Positions 27,305 through 37,731 of a stretch of 64,000 nucleotides of DNA are shown piece by piece. Made by a program: the position numbers and the translations under genes. The stretch is from Lacinutrix sp. C3R15 (GTDB lineage Bacteria; Bacteroidota; Bacteroidia; Flavobacteriales; Flavobacteriaceae): assembly GCF_018860825.1 (NCBI RefSeq), contig NZ_JAHKPZ010000015.1:434001-498000 (forward strand), given 5' to 3'. Numbering within the stretch: the stretch's first letter is position 1; every line of letters begins with the position of its first letter. Under the pieces are notes generated by a model. The model was not told the DNA's origin. It saw only the letters and a list, made by a program, of their open reading frames with translations, and ran no database searches.

Positions 27305-28999
27305 TCAAAAAATTGCAGTTAAACTTAAATGAATCTTAGAATTAGAAAATACAAATTTTTGATTTTCATTTTTACCATTTGCATAATTAAATTTTAATAA
27401 TCCTGCCTTGGTTAATAATCCAAAACCAAACCCAAAACCGTAAAGTTTTTCTTTTTGTATTGTTAGTTTGTTTTCAAAATAGGAAAAATCAATAATAGAG
27501 TGTAGGTAGAGAGAGTTGCTTAATTGGTATCTATATTCTGTGTTTACTAGTCCATACATAGAGGCATTAAGACTGTTTTCTTCAAAACCTCTAATAGAGT
27601 TTATGCCTCCAAATAAAAACAATTCGTTTTCTAAGTAGTTTTTAGAAAACAAACTAGATGCATTTAGCCTGATGTAGGCACTGTTTTTTGGGTTTAAATT
27701 AAATATTTTAAAAGCGTCTATAGATAAGCTGGTTTGATTTTCAGATTGGTTAAGGTAGCTTCTTTTTCCGTTTCCTATTTCAAAAGAAAAAAACAGATTT
27801 TTATTAAAAAGATAATTGTTCTGTAATTTAATAAAGTTAAATTTTAAGGTATACATGTTAGACTTGTAATCTTGTATCTCAGAAACTGCGTTTTCATCAC
27901 TTAATAGATTATTGGAGTTTGTGTTCTTAATCCCTAAGTAAATATTGGTTTGCGGATTTATTTGATAATACAATTTGGCTACTTGATTTACATTTGTATA
28001 GGAAGAGTCTTTTTTAAAAATTTGTAAACCTACTTCGGTACCAATTGGCGAATTAAATAAATATGGAACGTTTAAGTTAACAGTAAAGGTTTTTTGCTCA
28101 CTTTCATCACTTTTGTAAATTAGTCCAAATGATTCTCCAGAATTTAAATTGTTATTAAGGTTTAAGTTTAGATATCCATTAAAATCAATCTTATTGTTAG
28201 ATTCGTTGGTGCCAAAACCTAAAAAGCCATCAAAATTATTGCTTTTAGTTTTTTCTATATACATATATAAGATGGTAGAGTCTTTTGTAAAAAGTACTTC
28301 CGGATCTTTAATTTTATTTGCAAAATTTAATTCATTTAACGCTTCCGTTTTGCTCTTGATTTCAGAAAGATTAAAAGTTGTATTATTTTTTAATTTTAAA
28401 TAGTGTTTTAAAAAAGCTTTTGGAAATTTATCATATCCTTTAATGATAATTTTATCAATACTTCTTTTTTCAATACTTGTTTCAGAAATTAAATTAGCTT
28501 TTAAGTTAGTCTTGTTTTTTATTGAGATATTTTGAAGTTGAATTTTGTTAAAAGGAAAACCTAAATCGCTAATTTTAGAATTTAAAGTATAAAGACTGTT
28601 TTCTAAATCCTTAAAAGGTAAGATAAAATAATCATCATATACTTTATTAGAGACTTGTTGTAAAATGTTTTTTTTAACAATGCTATCGTTGTAATAAATG
28701 TATATATCAACAAATTGTTTTTTTAATTTGAAAAATGCCAGGTAAGAGGAATCATTTTCTTTTTCTAATGGTTTTACTTCATTTTCAATATAACCAATTT
28801 GAAAAAGTTTTTGCTGAAGCATATTTACTTCTTCTTTAACGCTATTATAATCTACAAGAGATTTCTTATAAGATATAGAATCAATTACTTTGTTTTCTTC
28901 TTCGGTTTCTCCTGTGATTTTTAAATAAAAATTTTGGCTAATTATTTCCGAAGAAAATAAAAGGCATAATAATATTGTTAAAAATAAAGATTTAGACAC
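27305..28999 (-). CDS. Small POTRA/Omp85-like outer-membrane protein
   Basis: 564 residues. The start codon is GTG (28997-28999) and leads straight into a signal peptide (…LCLLFSSEIISQ). The N-terminal third contains POTRA-like units (for example SIDKIIIKGYDKFPKAFLKHYLKL near residue 180). The C-terminal 300 residues form a beta barrel with the Omp85 signature LFGGINSIRGFEENSL and a terminal Phe. It is shorter than BamA or TamA and is more like two-partner or surface-antigen relatives. It stands alone, divergent from rpsL; no secreted partner is adjacent. Confidence 0.75.
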   Translation of the reverse strand: MSKSLFLTILLCLLFSSEIISQNFYLKITGETEEENKVIDSISYKKSLVDYNSVKEEVNMLQQKLFQIGYIENEVKPLEKENDSSYLAFFKLKKQFVDIYIYYNDSIVKKNILQQVSNKVYDDYFILPFKDLENSLYTLNSKISDLGFPFNKIQLQNISIKNKTNLKANLISETSIEKRSIDKIIIKGYDKFPKAFLKHYLKLKNNTTFNLSEIKSKTEALNELNFANKIKDPEVLFTKDSTILYMYIEKTKSNNFDGFLGFGTNESNNKIDFNGYLNLNLNNNLNSGESFGLIYKSDESEQKTFTVNLNVPYLFNSPIGTEVGLQIFKKDSSYTNVNQVAKLYYQINPQTNIYLGIKNTNSNNLLSDENAVSEIQDYKSNMYTLKFNFIKLQNNYLFNKNLFFSFEIGNGKRSYLNQSENQTSLSIDAFKIFNLNPKNSAYIRLNASSLFSKNYLENELFLFGGINSIRGFEENSLNASMYGLVNTEYRYQLSNSLYLHSIIDFSYFENKLTIQKEKLYGFGFGFGLLTKAGLLKFNYANGKNENQKFVFSNSKIHLSLTAIF

Positions 29000-29107
29000 G
29001 ATGCTGTTTTCGCTTTTTTTAATTGTGTAAATCTAACGGAAAAACAATAGGAATAATATACTTTGAAAAGTAAATTTTAAAATCTATTAAAAATTAATGG
29101 TTTAGAG

Positions 29108-29138
29108 TTTGATTCTTTCAAATTAATTCCTACATTTG
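29108..29138 (+). promoter_or_regulatory. Promoter of the str operon (rpsL-rpsG-fusA)
   Basis: TTTG (29108-29111), exactly 19 bases, then TACATTTG (29131-29138): a perfect match to the Bacteroidota consensus. The predicted transcript starts near 29144, giving a leader of about 40 bases that begins with a small hairpin (CCTCT / AGAGG, 29143-29156). Confidence 0.8.
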
Positions 29139-29182
29139 CAGCCCTCTAAGAAGAGGATTTTAAAAAATTATATATAATATAT

Positions 29183-29557
29183 ATGCCAACAATTTCACAA
29201 TTAGTACGAAAAGGAAGAGCCAAAATAACCAAGAAGAGTAAATCGGCTGCTTTAGATTCGTGTCCACAAAGACGTGGTGTGTGTACTCGTGTTTATACAA
29301 CAACACCTAAAAAACCTAACTCAGCAATGCGTAAGGTAGCAAGGGTTCGTTTAACAAACGGTAACGAGGTGAATGCATACATTGGTGGAGAAGGACACAA
29401 TTTACAAGAGCACTCGATAGTATTGGTTAGAGGTGGAAGGGTAAAAGATTTACCAGGAGTTAGATATCACATTGTTCGTGGTGCCTTAGACACAGCAGGT
29501 GTTGCAGGTAGAACGCAACGTAGATCTAAGTATGGTGCAAAACGCCCTAAGAAGTAA
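29183..29557 (+). CDS. rpsL: 30S ribosomal protein S12
   Basis: 124 residues, full length. The decoding-centre loops [11 protein letters not shown] and [14 protein letters not shown] are intact. Lys43 and Lys88, the sites of common streptomycin-resistance changes, are both wild type, so no rpsL-type resistance is expected. It is the first gene of the str operon, directly behind a consensus promoter and 21 bases before rpsG. Confidence 0.98.
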   Translation: MPTISQLVRKGRAKITKKSKSAALDSCPQRRGVCTRVYTTTPKKPNSAMRKVARVRLTNGNEVNAYIGGEGHNLQEHSIVLVRGGRVKDLPGVRYHIVRGALDTAGVAGRTQRRSKYGAKRPKK

Positions 29558-29578
29558 TTTAAACTTTAAGAAGAAGAC

Positions 29579-30055
29579 ATGAGAAAAAGAGCAGCGAAGA
29601 AAAGACCGCTTTTACCAGATCCTAAATTTAACGACCAGTTAGTAACTCGTTTCGTTAATATGATGATGTGGGATGGTAAAAAGTCTATAGCTTTTAAAGT
29701 ATTCTATGATGCAATTGCTATTGTAGAAGAAAAGAAAACAGATGACGAGAAAACAGGATTAGAGGTTTGGAAAGACGCTTTATCTAATGTTATGCCTCAC
29801 GTAGAAGTACGTAGTCGTAGAGTAGGTGGTGCAACATTTCAAATACCAATGCAAATTCGTCCAGATAGAAAAGTATCAACAGCAATGAAGTGGTTAATTA
29901 GTTATGCTCGTAAAAGAAACGAGAAATCTATGGCACAACGTTTAGCTTCAGAGGTTTTAGCAGCAGCTAAAGAAGAAGGGGCAGCTGTTAAGAAAAGAGT
30001 AGATACTCATAAAATGGCAGAGGCAAACAAAGCATTCTCTCACTTTAGATTTTAA
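29579..30055 (+). CDS. rpsG: 30S ribosomal protein S7
   Basis: 158 residues. MRKRAAKKRPLLPDPKFNDQLVTRFVN and VEVRSRRVGGATFQIPMQIRPDRK are the family landmarks. S7 nucleates assembly of the 30S head and contacts E-site tRNA. In E. coli it also represses the str operon by binding the rpsL-rpsG spacer; here that spacer is only 21 bases, so the same mechanism is unlikely to be carried by it. Confidence 0.98.
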   Translation: MRKRAAKKRPLLPDPKFNDQLVTRFVNMMMWDGKKSIAFKVFYDAIAIVEEKKTDDEKTGLEVWKDALSNVMPHVEVRSRRVGGATFQIPMQIRPDRKVSTAMKWLISYARKRNEKSMAQRLASEVLAAAKEEGAAVKKRVDTHKMAEANKAFSHFRF

Positions 30056-30061
30056 TAAGAA

Positions 30062-32188
30062 ATGGCTAGAGATTTAAAATATACAAGAAACATTGGTATT
30101 GCGGCTCATATTGATGCTGGTAAAACAACAACAACAGAGCGTGTACTATATTACACAGGAGTTTCACATAAAATTGGTGAAGTACATGATGGTGCTGCAA
30201 CTATGGACTGGATGGAGCAAGAGCAAGAACGTGGTATTACTATTACGTCTGCAGCGACAACTTGTACATGGAGGTTTCCATTAGAAAATGCACAGCCAAC
30301 TCCAGAAACAAAAGGATATCACTTTAATATTATTGATACTCCAGGTCACGTAGATTTTACTGTAGAGGTAAATAGATCTTTACGTGTATTAGATGGTTTG
30401 GTTTTCTTATTTAGTGCAGTTGACGGTGTTGAGCCTCAATCTGAAACTAACTGGAGACTAGCAGATAACTATAAAGTGCCAAGAATTGGTTTCGTTAATA
30501 AAATGGACCGTCAAGGATCAGACTTTTTAGGTGTTTGTCAACAAGTAAAAGATATGTTAAAATCAAACGCGGTGCCAATCGTTTTAAATATTGGTGACGA
30601 GGATGAATTTAAAGGTATCATTGATTTAGTAAAAAACCGTGCTATTGTATGGCATGATGAGACTCAAGGAGCAACTTTCGATGTAATCGATATTCCTGAG
30701 GATATGAAAGAAGAAGCTCGTAAATATCGTGCACTTTTAATTGAAGAAGTAGCAAGTTATGATGAGAATCTTTTAGAAAAGTTTATGGAAGATGAAGATT
30801 CAATTACAGAAGAAGAGGTGCATGCTGCACTTAGAGCTGCTGTAATGGATATGGCTATCATTCCTATGATTTGTGGTTCTGCTTTTAAAAATAAAGGTGT
30901 ACAGTTCTTATTAGATGCTGTTTGTCGTTATTTACCTTCTCCAATAGATAAAGAAGGTATTAGAGGTATTAACCCGGATACTGAAAAAGAAGAATTACGT
31001 AAGCCAGATGTAAAGGAGCCATTTGCTGCTTTAGCATTTAAAATTGCTACAGACCCTTTTGTTGGTCGTTTAGCATTCTTTAGAGCGTATTCAGGTCGTT
31101 TAGATGCAGGTTCTTACGTGTTAAATAACCGTTCTGGAAAAAAAGAACGTATTTCTCGTATTTATCAAATGCACGCTAATAAGCAAAATGCAATTGAATA
31201 TATAGAAGCTGGAGATATTGGAGCTGCTGTTGGATTTAAATCTATTAAAACAGGAGATACTCTTACAGATGAAAAACATCCTATTGTTTTAGAATCTATG
31301 GACTTTCCAGATCCAGTAATTGGTATTGCAGTGGAACCAAAAACTAAAGCTGATGTAGATAAATTAGGAATTGGATTAGCTAAATTAGCTGAAGAAGATC
31401 CTACATTTACAGTACGTTCAGACGAAGCTTCAGGACAAACAATTATATCAGGAATGGGTGAGCTTCACTTAGATGTAATTGTAGACCGTTTAAAACGTGA
31501 GTTTAAAGTAGAAGTTAATCAAGGACAACCACAAGTTGAGTACAAAGAAGCTATTACTCAAGCAGCAGATCATAGAGAGGTTTATAAAAAGCAATCTGGT
31601 GGTCGTGGTAAATTCGCAGATATCGTATTTACTGTTGAACCAGCGGATGAAGGTGTAGAAGGACTTCAATTTGAATCTATAATTAAAGGTGGTAACGTTC
31701 CTAAAGAATTTATCCCTTCAATTGAAAAAGGATTCAAACAAGCAATGATAAACGGACCTTTAGCAGGTTACGAGATTGATGCAATGAAAGTAACATTAAA
31801 AGATGGTTCTTACCACGATGTGGATTCAGATCAGTTATCTTTCGAATTAGCTGCTAAATTAGGATTTAAAGCCTGTGCTAAAGCTGCAAAAGCGGTAATC
31901 ATGGAGCCTATTATGAAGCTAGAAGTTATTACTCCAGAAGAAAATATGGGTGATATTGTAGGTGATTTAAACAGAAGAAGAGGTCAAGTAAGTGATATGG
32001 GAGACAGAGCAGGAGCAAAAACTGTAAAAGCTACCGTACCATTATCAGAAATGTTTGGTTATGTAACAACATTAAGAACATTATCTTCAGGTCGTGCAAC
32101 ATCAACAATGGAATTTTCACACTATGCGGAAACACCTTCTAATATTTCTGAAGAAGTAATTAAAGCAGCTAAAGGAGAACAATCTTAA
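30062..32188 (+). CDS. fusA: Translation elongation factor G
   Basis: 708 residues. The GTPase motifs are AHIDAGKT (15-22), DTPGHVDF and VNKMD; domains II to V follow, with the domain IV segment [18 protein letters not shown] drives ribosome translocation. It lies 6 bases after rpsG and 12 before rpsJ, so str and S10 genes are continuous. The length and the GTPase motifs match housekeeping EF-G. No second EF-G paralogue is present in the window. Confidence 0.97.
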   Translation: MARDLKYTRNIGIAAHIDAGKTTTTERVLYYTGVSHKIGEVHDGAATMDWMEQEQERGITITSAATTCTWRFPLENAQPTPETKGYHFNIIDTPGHVDFTVEVNRSLRVLDGLVFLFSAVDGVEPQSETNWRLADNYKVPRIGFVNKMDRQGSDFLGVCQQVKDMLKSNAVPIVLNIGDEDEFKGIIDLVKNRAIVWHDETQGATFDVIDIPEDMKEEARKYRALLIEEVASYDENLLEKFMEDEDSITEEEVHAALRAAVMDMAIIPMICGSAFKNKGVQFLLDAVCRYLPSPIDKEGIRGINPDTEKEELRKPDVKEPFAALAFKIATDPFVGRLAFFRAYSGRLDAGSYVLNNRSGKKERISRIYQMHANKQNAIEYIEAGDIGAAVGFKSIKTGDTLTDEKHPIVLESMDFPDPVIGIAVEPKTKADVDKLGIGLAKLAEEDPTFTVRSDEASGQTIISGMGELHLDVIVDRLKREFKVEVNQGQPQVEYKEAITQAADHREVYKKQSGGRGKFADIVFTVEPADEGVEGLQFESIIKGGNVPKEFIPSIEKGFKQAMINGPLAGYEIDAMKVTLKDGSYHDVDSDQLSFELAAKLGFKACAKAAKAVIMEPIMKLEVITPEENMGDIVGDLNRRRGQVSDMGDRAGAKTVKATVPLSEMFGYVTTLRTLSSGRATSTMEFSHYAETPSNISEEVIKAAKGEQS

Positions 32189-32200
32189 AAAGTTAAGAAA

Positions 32201-32506
32201 ATGAGTCAAAAAATTAGAATAAAATTAAAGTCTTACGATCATAACTTAGTAGACAAGTCTGCTGAAAAGATTGTAAAAACCGTTAAAAGTACGGGAGCTG
32301 TTGTAACTGGTCCAATACCATTACCAACGCACAAAAAGATTTTCACTGTATTACGTTCACCGCACGTAAACAAGAAGTCAAGAGAACAATTTCAATTAAG
32401 CTCTTATAAGCGTTTATTAGATATTTACTCTTCATCTTCTAAAACAATTGACGCTCTAATGAAATTAGAGTTGCCAAGTGGTGTTGAAGTAGAGATCAAA
32501 GTTTAA
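32201..32506 (+). CDS. rpsJ: 30S ribosomal protein S10
   Basis: 101 residues. [21 protein letters not shown] and [28 protein letters not shown] are diagnostic. S10 belongs to the 30S head and, in other bacteria, to the NusB/NusE antitermination complex. It is separated from rplC by 120 bases holding two hairpins, the only sizeable break in the S10 cluster. Confidence 0.98.
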   Translation: MSQKIRIKLKSYDHNLVDKSAEKIVKTVKSTGAVVTGPIPLPTHKKIFTVLRSPHVNKKSREQFQLSSYKRLLDIYSSSSKTIDALMKLELPSGVEVEIKV

Positions 32507-32521
32507 GTTTAAACTTACATG

Positions 32522-32594
32522 TCCTTAACGATGGTTAGGGAAAAACGGAAAAAATACAATTCAAGGCTGAAACGTATTTTCAGCCTTGTTTTTT
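32522..32594 (+). promoter_or_regulatory. Tandem hairpins with T-run between rpsJ and rplC (putative attenuator)
   Basis: Hairpin 1: CCTTAAC / GTTAGGG, 7 bp with one G-U pair and a 4-base loop (32522-32539). Hairpin 2: perfect 11-bp stem CAAGGCTGAAA / TTTCAGCCTTG with a 5-base loop (32562-32588), followed by T6 (32589-32594). The second is a textbook intrinsic terminator inside an essential operon, so conditional readthrough is likely. No new promoter box is seen between it and rplC. Confidence 0.7.
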
Positions 32595-32626
32595 AATAAA
32601 TAGTAACAAATAAATAAATAATAATT

Positions 32627-33244
32627 ATGTCTGGGTTAATTGGAAAAAAAATCGGTATGACCAGCATCTTTGATGAAAATGGAAAAAATATTCCATGTAC
32701 AGTAATCGAAGCTGGACCATGTATCGTTACCCAAGTCAGAACTGAAGAAGTTGACGGTTATAAAGCTGTACAACTTGGTTTCGATGACGCGACAGAGAAA
32801 AGCGCTACAAAAGCAGACTTAGGTCATGCTAAAAAAGCGGGTACTTCTGTTAAGCGTAAAATCGTTGAATTTCAAGGTTTTGATGAGGAGTACAAATTAG
32901 GAGATGCTATAACAGTAGATCACTTTACAGAAGGTGAATTTGTTGATGTAGCAGGAACTTCAAAAGGAAAAGGATTTCAAGGTGTTGTAAAACGTCATGG
33001 ATTTGGTGGAGTTGGTCAAGCTACGCATGGTCAACATAACCGTTTAAGAGCTCCAGGATCTATTGGTGCTGCTTCATATCCTGCGAGAGTATTCAAAGGA
33101 ATGAAAATGGCCGGAAGAATGGGTGGAGACACAGTAAAAGTTCAAAATTTAAGAGTTTTAAAAGTAGTTACTGATAAGAATCTACTTGTGGTTAAAGGAT
33201 GTGTTCCTGGCCATAAAAACGCTTATGTAATTATTAGAAAATAA
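32627..33244 (+). CDS. rplC: 50S ribosomal protein L3
   Basis: 205 residues. [17 protein letters not shown] at the start and [45 protein letters not shown] in the long loop that reaches the peptidyl-transferase centre. L3 is an early 50S assembly protein. Its stop overlaps the rplD start by one base. It is the first gene after the rpsJ-rplC hairpins. Confidence 0.98.
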   Translation: MSGLIGKKIGMTSIFDENGKNIPCTVIEAGPCIVTQVRTEEVDGYKAVQLGFDDATEKSATKADLGHAKKAGTSVKRKIVEFQGFDEEYKLGDAITVDHFTEGEFVDVAGTSKGKGFQGVVKRHGFGGVGQATHGQHNRLRAPGSIGAASYPARVFKGMKMAGRMGGDTVKVQNLRVLKVVTDKNLLVVKGCVPGHKNAYVIIRK

Positions 33245-33873
33245 TGAAAGTAGCAGTTGTAGATATTAACGGAAAAGACACAGGAAGAAAGGTAGACCTT
33301 TCTAAAGATGTGTTTGCTATTGAACCTAATAATCATGCTGTATATTTGGATGTTAAACAATATTTAGCAAACCAAAGACAAGGTACTCACAAAGCGAAAG
33401 AAAGAGGTGAGATTACTGGAAGTACACGTAAGATTAAAAAGCAAAAAGGAACAGGTACAGCAAGAGCTGGATCTATTAAATCTGGAGTTTTTAAAGGAGG
33501 AGGTCGTATGTTCGGTCCAAGACCAAGAAACTACAGTTTTAAATTAAATAAAAACCTAAAACGTTTAGCACGTAAATCAGCTTTAAGTATTAAAGCAAGT
33601 GAAAAATCAATTGTAGTATTAGAAGATTTAAATTTTGATACTCCAAAGACTAAAAATTTCACTGCAATTTTAAAAGCTTTAGGTTTAGAAAACAAAAAAT
33701 CACTGTTTGTGTTGGGTGCGTCAAATAATAATGTATATTTGTCGTCACGCAATTTAAAAGGCTCTGATGTGATAACAAACTCAGAATTAAGCACTTACAA
33801 GATTTTAAATGCAAATCAAGTAGTTCTTTTAGAGAGTTCTTTAGAAGGAATTGAAACGAATTTAAGTAAATAA
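33244..33873 (+). CDS. rplD: 50S ribosomal protein L4
   Basis: 209 residues. The extended loop [44 protein letters not shown] lines the exit tunnel. In E. coli L4 is the repressor of the S10 operon, acting on a leader hairpin; the hairpin pair upstream of rplC here is a natural place to look for an equivalent, but that is inference. Confidence 0.98.
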   Translation: MKVAVVDINGKDTGRKVDLSKDVFAIEPNNHAVYLDVKQYLANQRQGTHKAKERGEITGSTRKIKKQKGTGTARAGSIKSGVFKGGGRMFGPRPRNYSFKLNKNLKRLARKSALSIKASEKSIVVLEDLNFDTPKTKNFTAILKALGLENKKSLFVLGASNNNVYLSSRNLKGSDVITNSELSTYKILNANQVVLLESSLEGIETNLSK

Positions 33874-33880
33874 GAAACAA

Positions 33881-34171
33881 ATGAATATCTTAATTAAACC
33901 GATAATCACAGAAAAAGCGACAGCTAATAGCGAGTTAAACAACTGCTATACTTTTCAAGTGAACACTAAGGCGAACAAGGTAGAAATTAAAAAAGCGGTG
34001 GAAGCTGCTTATGGAGTTTCTGTTGAAAAAGTTCGTACTATTAATGTCCGTCCAGATAGAAGTACTAAGTTTACAAAAACTGGTATTCAACATGGTAAAA
34101 CAAATGCTGTTAAAAAAGCAATTGTACAACTGGCGGAAGGTGAGATAATTGATTTATACACTAACATGTAA
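33881..34171 (+). CDS. rplW: 50S ribosomal protein L23
   Basis: 96 residues. ILIKPIITEKATANSELNNCYTF and the basic loop NVRPDRSTKFTKTGIQHGKTNAVKKAIVQL match L23, which surrounds the tunnel exit and docks trigger factor and SRP. It lies 7 bases after rplD. Confidence 0.97.
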   Translation: MNILIKPIITEKATANSELNNCYTFQVNTKANKVEIKKAVEAAYGVSVEKVRTINVRPDRSTKFTKTGIQHGKTNAVKKAIVQLAEGEIIDLYTNM

Positions 34172-34181
34172 TTAGACTAAA

Positions 34182-35006
34182 ATGTCAGTAAGAAAATTAA
34201 AACCAATCACACCAGGACAGCGATTTAGAGTAGTAAATGGGTATGACGCCATAACTACTGATAAGCCGGAGAAAAGTTTATTAGCTCCGAATAAAAGGTC
34301 TGGTGGTAGAAACAGTCAAGGAAGAATGACCATGCGCTATATTGGTGGTGGTCATAAAAGAAAGTATCGTATTATCGATTTTAAACGTGATAAAGCAGGA
34401 GTTCCTGGTGAAGTTATGTCTATTCAATACGATCCAAACAGAACCGCTTTTATCGCGTTATTGAATTATCAAGATGGCGAGAAAAGATACATCATTGCTC
34501 AAAACGGCCTTAAAGTTGGTCAAACAGTAGTGTCAGGTGAAACTGCAACTCCAGAAATTGGAAATGCAATGCCTTTAAGTAATATACCATTAGGTACTAT
34601 TATTTCTTGTGTAGAGTTACGTCCTGGACAAGGTGCTGTTATGGCGCGTAGTGCTGGAGCATTTGCTCAATTAATGGCAAGAGATGGTAAATTTGCTACA
34701 GTTAAATTACCATCAGGTGAAACACGTTTAGTGTTAGTGACTTGTATGGCAACAATAGGTGTGGTTTCTAACTCAGATCATCAATTGTTAGTATCAGGTA
34801 AAGCTGGTAGAACAAGATGGTTAGGTAGACGTCCACGTACTAGACCAGTAGTAATGAATCCTGTTGATCATCCAATGGGTGGTGGAGAAGGAAAATCTGC
34901 TGGAGGACATCCTCGTTCAAGAAACGGTATACCTGCTAAAGGTTATAGAACCCGTTCTAAAACAAAAGCAAGTAATAAATATATTGTAGAACGTAGAAAG
35001 AAATAA
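34182..35006 (+). CDS. rplB: 50S ribosomal protein L2
   Basis: 274 residues. [32 protein letters not shown] in the N-terminal part and [22 protein letters not shown], with the conserved His near the peptidyl-transferase region, in the C-terminal part. L2 is essential for subunit joining and peptide-bond formation. It follows rplW by 10 bases. Confidence 0.98.
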   Translation: MSVRKLKPITPGQRFRVVNGYDAITTDKPEKSLLAPNKRSGGRNSQGRMTMRYIGGGHKRKYRIIDFKRDKAGVPGEVMSIQYDPNRTAFIALLNYQDGEKRYIIAQNGLKVGQTVVSGETATPEIGNAMPLSNIPLGTIISCVELRPGQGAVMARSAGAFAQLMARDGKFATVKLPSGETRLVLVTCMATIGVVSNSDHQLLVSGKAGRTRWLGRRPRTRPVVMNPVDHPMGGGEGKSAGGHPRSRNGIPAKGYRTRSKTKASNKYIVERRKK

Positions 35007-35009
35007 GAC

Positions 35010-35288
35010 ATGTCAAGATCATTAAAAAAAGGACCTTACGTTCATTATAAATTAGAGAAAAAAGTTGAAGCTAACGTTGAAGCTAACAAAAAAACAGTAA
35101 TCAAAACTTGGTCAAGAGCAAGTATGATTACTCCAGATTTTGTAGGACAAACAATAGCAGTACATAACGGTCGTCAATTTGTGCCAGTTTACGTAACAGA
35201 AAACATGGTAGGACATAAGTTAGGAGAATTTTCACCAACAAGATCTTTTAGAGGTCACGCTGGTGCTAAAAATAAAGGTAAAAAGTAG
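35010..35288 (+). CDS. rpsS: 30S ribosomal protein S19
   Basis: 92 residues. [20 protein letters not shown] and [34 protein letters not shown] are diagnostic. S19 forms the head with S13 and contacts A-site tRNA. It lies 3 bases after rplB and 6 before rplV. Confidence 0.98.
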   Translation: MSRSLKKGPYVHYKLEKKVEANVEANKKTVIKTWSRASMITPDFVGQTIAVHNGRQFVPVYVTENMVGHKLGEFSPTRSFRGHAGAKNKGKK

Positions 35289-35294
35289 AAAGCT

Positions 35295-35702
35295 ATGGGA
35301 AGTCGTAAAAAACAAATGGCAGACGCTATTAAGGAAGCAAAAAAGGAAATCGCTTTTGCAAAACTTAATAACTGTCCTACATCACCAAGAAAAATGCGTT
35401 TAGTAGCCGATTTAGTAAGAGGTGAACGCGTAGAAAAAGCACTTAACATATTAAAATTTAGCCAAAAAGAAGCTTCTAATCGTTTAGAAAAATTGTTATT
35501 GTCTGCAATTGCAAACTGGCAAGCTAAAAACGAAGACGCTAATATAGAAGAGGCAGAATTAATAGTTAAAGAGATCAGAGTAGATGGTGGAGCAATGTTA
35601 AAAAGATTGCGTCCAGCACCTCAAGGTCGTGCACATAGAATAAGAAAACGTTCAAACCACGTAACATTAGTGGTAGGAGCAAACAATAATACACAAAGCT
35701 AA
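35295..35702 (+). CDS. rplV: 50S ribosomal protein L22
   Basis: 135 residues, longer than the 110 of E. coli because of an N-terminal extension ([27 protein letters not shown]) typical of Bacteroidota. The core starts at [16 protein letters not shown]. The tunnel hairpin includes [27 protein letters not shown] and shows no macrolide-resistance-like deletion. Confidence 0.97.
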   Translation: MGSRKKQMADAIKEAKKEIAFAKLNNCPTSPRKMRLVADLVRGERVEKALNILKFSQKEASNRLEKLLLSAIANWQAKNEDANIEEAELIVKEIRVDGGAMLKRLRPAPQGRAHRIRKRSNHVTLVVGANNNTQS

Positions 35703-35709
35703 GATAGAT

Positions 35710-36432
35710 ATGGGACAAAAAACAAATCCAATCGGAAATCGCTTAGGAATTATCAGAGGATGGGAATCTAACTGGTACGGAGGAAACGATTATGGTGATA
35801 AGCTTGCCGAAGACGATAAGATCAGAAAATACGTTCACGCACGTTTATCTAAAGCTAGTGTTTCAAGAGTAATCATTGAAAGAACTTTAAAACTTGTAAC
35901 CGTTACTATCACTACTGCTAGACCTGGTATCATTATCGGAAAAGGTGGACAAGAGGTAGACAAGTTAAAAGAAGAGCTTAAAAAGATTACAGGTAAAGAG
36001 GTTCAAATTAATATATTTGAAATCAAAAGACCAGAACTTGACGCATTTTTAGTAGGTTCAAGTATTGCTCGTCAAATTGAAAACAGAATTTCATACAGAC
36101 GTGCAATCAAAATGGCAATTGCTGCTACAATGCGAATGAATGCTGAAGGAATTAAAATTCAAATTAGTGGTCGTTTAAATGGTGCTGAAATGGCACGTAG
36201 CGAACACTATAAAGAAGGACGTATTCCTTTATCAACCTTTAGAGCTGATATTGACTATGCTTTAGTTGAGGCACACACTACTTATGGTAGATTGGGTGTA
36301 AAAGTATGGATCATGAAAGGCGAAGTATATGGTAAAAGAGAACTTTCTCCGCTTGTTGGGTTATCTAAGAAGCAAGGAAAAGGTGGAAGAGGCGGAAGAG
36401 ATAATAAGAATCAATCTCGTCGTAGAAAGTAA
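35710..36432 (+). CDS. rpsC: 30S ribosomal protein S3
   Basis: 240 residues. The KH domain carries [22 protein letters not shown]. The C-terminal domain has [31 protein letters not shown], and the protein ends in a basic Gly/Arg/Lys tail. S3 helps form the mRNA entry channel and helicase. It lies 7 bases after rplV. Confidence 0.98.
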   Translation: MGQKTNPIGNRLGIIRGWESNWYGGNDYGDKLAEDDKIRKYVHARLSKASVSRVIIERTLKLVTVTITTARPGIIIGKGGQEVDKLKEELKKITGKEVQINIFEIKRPELDAFLVGSSIARQIENRISYRRAIKMAIAATMRMNAEGIKIQISGRLNGAEMARSEHYKEGRIPLSTFRADIDYALVEAHTTYGRLGVKVWIMKGEVYGKRELSPLVGLSKKQGKGGRGGRDNKNQSRRRK

Positions 36433-36452
36433 TTTTTTAAAGAAAAGAAAAA

Positions 36453-36872
36453 ATGTTACAGCCTAAAAGAACAAAATTTAGAAAAATGCAAAAGGGACGT
36501 ATGAAGGGGAACTCTGGTAGAGGTCACCAATTATCATACGGTACTTTTGGAATAAAATCATTAGATTCAAACTTTTTAACTTCACGTCAAATTGAAGCTG
36601 CACGTATTGCTGCTACTCGTTACATGAAAAGAGAAGGATCATTGTGGATTAAAATCTTTCCAGATAAACCAATCACAAAGAAACCTCTAGAAGTACGTAT
36701 GGGTAAAGGTAAAGGTGCTGTAGAATATTGGGCAGCAGTAGTTAAACCAGGAAGAATCTTATTCGAAATTGGTGGAGTGCCATTAGAAGTAGCGCAAGAA
36801 GCATTACGTTTAGCAGCACAAAAACTACCAGTAAAAACTAAGTTTGTAATTGCTAGAGATTATCAAGCATAA
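36453..36872 (+). CDS. rplP: 50S ribosomal protein L16
   Basis: 139 residues. [20 protein letters not shown] at the start and [29 protein letters not shown] in the core. L16 positions A-site tRNA; its conserved Arg in the motif MGKGKG region is present. It lies 20 bases after rpsC and 9 before rpmC. Confidence 0.98.
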   Translation: MLQPKRTKFRKMQKGRMKGNSGRGHQLSYGTFGIKSLDSNFLTSRQIEAARIAATRYMKREGSLWIKIFPDKPITKKPLEVRMGKGKGAVEYWAAVVKPGRILFEIGGVPLEVAQEALRLAAQKLPVKTKFVIARDYQA

Positions 36873-36881
36873 TAATTTAAG

Positions 36882-37076
36882 ATGATGAAACAATCAGAAA
36901 TTAAAGAATTATCTACTGCTGAGTTACAAGAGAAACTTAGTGAGACAAGAAGAAGTTATTCAGACCTTAAAATGGCTCATGTAGTATCCCCTTTAGAGAA
37001 TCCAATACAGTTACGTTCTGTAAGAAGAGCAGTAGCTAGAATTGCGACTGAATTAACTAAAAGAGAACTACAATAA
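36882..37076 (+). CDS. rpmC: 50S ribosomal protein L29
   Basis: 64 residues from the first of two adjacent ATG codons (36882; 36885 is equally possible). [21 protein letters not shown] and the C-terminal [19 protein letters not shown] are the two helices of L29, which packs beside L23 at the tunnel exit. It lies 13 bases before rpsQ. Confidence 0.96.
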   Translation: MMKQSEIKELSTAELQEKLSETRRSYSDLKMAHVVSPLENPIQLRSVRRAVARIATELTKRELQ

Positions 37077-37089
37077 TTCAGCTGAAAAG

Positions 37090-37347
37090 ATGGAAAAAAG
37101 AAACTTAAGAAAAGAACGTATAGGTGTAGTTACTAGCAACAAAATGATGAAATCAATCGTTGTTGCCGAAGTAAAAAAAGTCAAACACCCTATGTATGGT
37201 AAGTTCGTGTTAAAAACAAAAAAATATGTTGCACACGACGAAACAAACGACTGTAACATTGGAGATACAGTAAAGATCATGGAAACAAGACCTTTATCTA
37301 AATCTAAATGTTGGAGATTAGTTGAAATAATTGAAAGAGCTAAATAA
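37090..37347 (+). CDS. rpsQ: 30S ribosomal protein S17
   Basis: 85 residues with an OB fold. [34 protein letters not shown] and [23 protein letters not shown] are diagnostic. It is a primary 16S rRNA-binding protein. It ends the S10 cluster, with rplN following after 2 bases without a break. Confidence 0.98.
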   Translation: MEKRNLRKERIGVVTSNKMMKSIVVAEVKKVKHPMYGKFVLKTKKYVAHDETNDCNIGDTVKIMETRPLSKSKCWRLVEIIERAK

Positions 37348-37349
37348 TT

Positions 37350-37718
37350 ATGGTACAAACAGAATCAAGATTAAAGGTAGCTGATAACACTGGAGCAAAA
37401 GAGGTTTTAACCATTCGTGTTCTAGGTGGTACAAAAAGAAGATACGCATCTGTAGGTGACAAAATAGTTGTTACAGTAAAAGACGCAACTCCTAATGGAA
37501 ACATTAAAAAAGGAGCTGTTTCTACTGCAGTTGTAGTACGTACTAAGAAAGAAGTAAGACGTCCAGACGGATCTTATATAAGATTTGATGACAATGCTTG
37601 TGTACTTTTAAACCCAACGGGTGAAATGAGAGGAACACGTGTATTTGGACCTGTTGCTAGAGAACTTCGTGATAAACAATTCATGAAAATTGTATCATTA
37701 GCACCAGAAGTGCTTTAA
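37350..37718 (+). CDS. rplN: 50S ribosomal protein L14
   Basis: 122 residues, complete. [27 protein letters not shown] and [29 protein letters not shown] are the family signature. L14 forms intersubunit bridges and is the docking site for the silencing factor RsfS. It is the first gene of the spc part, 2 bases after rpsQ. Confidence 0.98.
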   Translation: MVQTESRLKVADNTGAKEVLTIRVLGGTKRRYASVGDKIVVTVKDATPNGNIKKGAVSTAVVVRTKKEVRRPDGSYIRFDDNACVLLNPTGEMRGTRVFGPVARELRDKQFMKIVSLAPEVL

Positions 37719-37731
37719 TACATTTATAAAG

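Noticed and set aside
29183-29557. Possible streptomycin-resistance allele of rpsL
   Set aside because: Lys43 and Lys88 are both unchanged.
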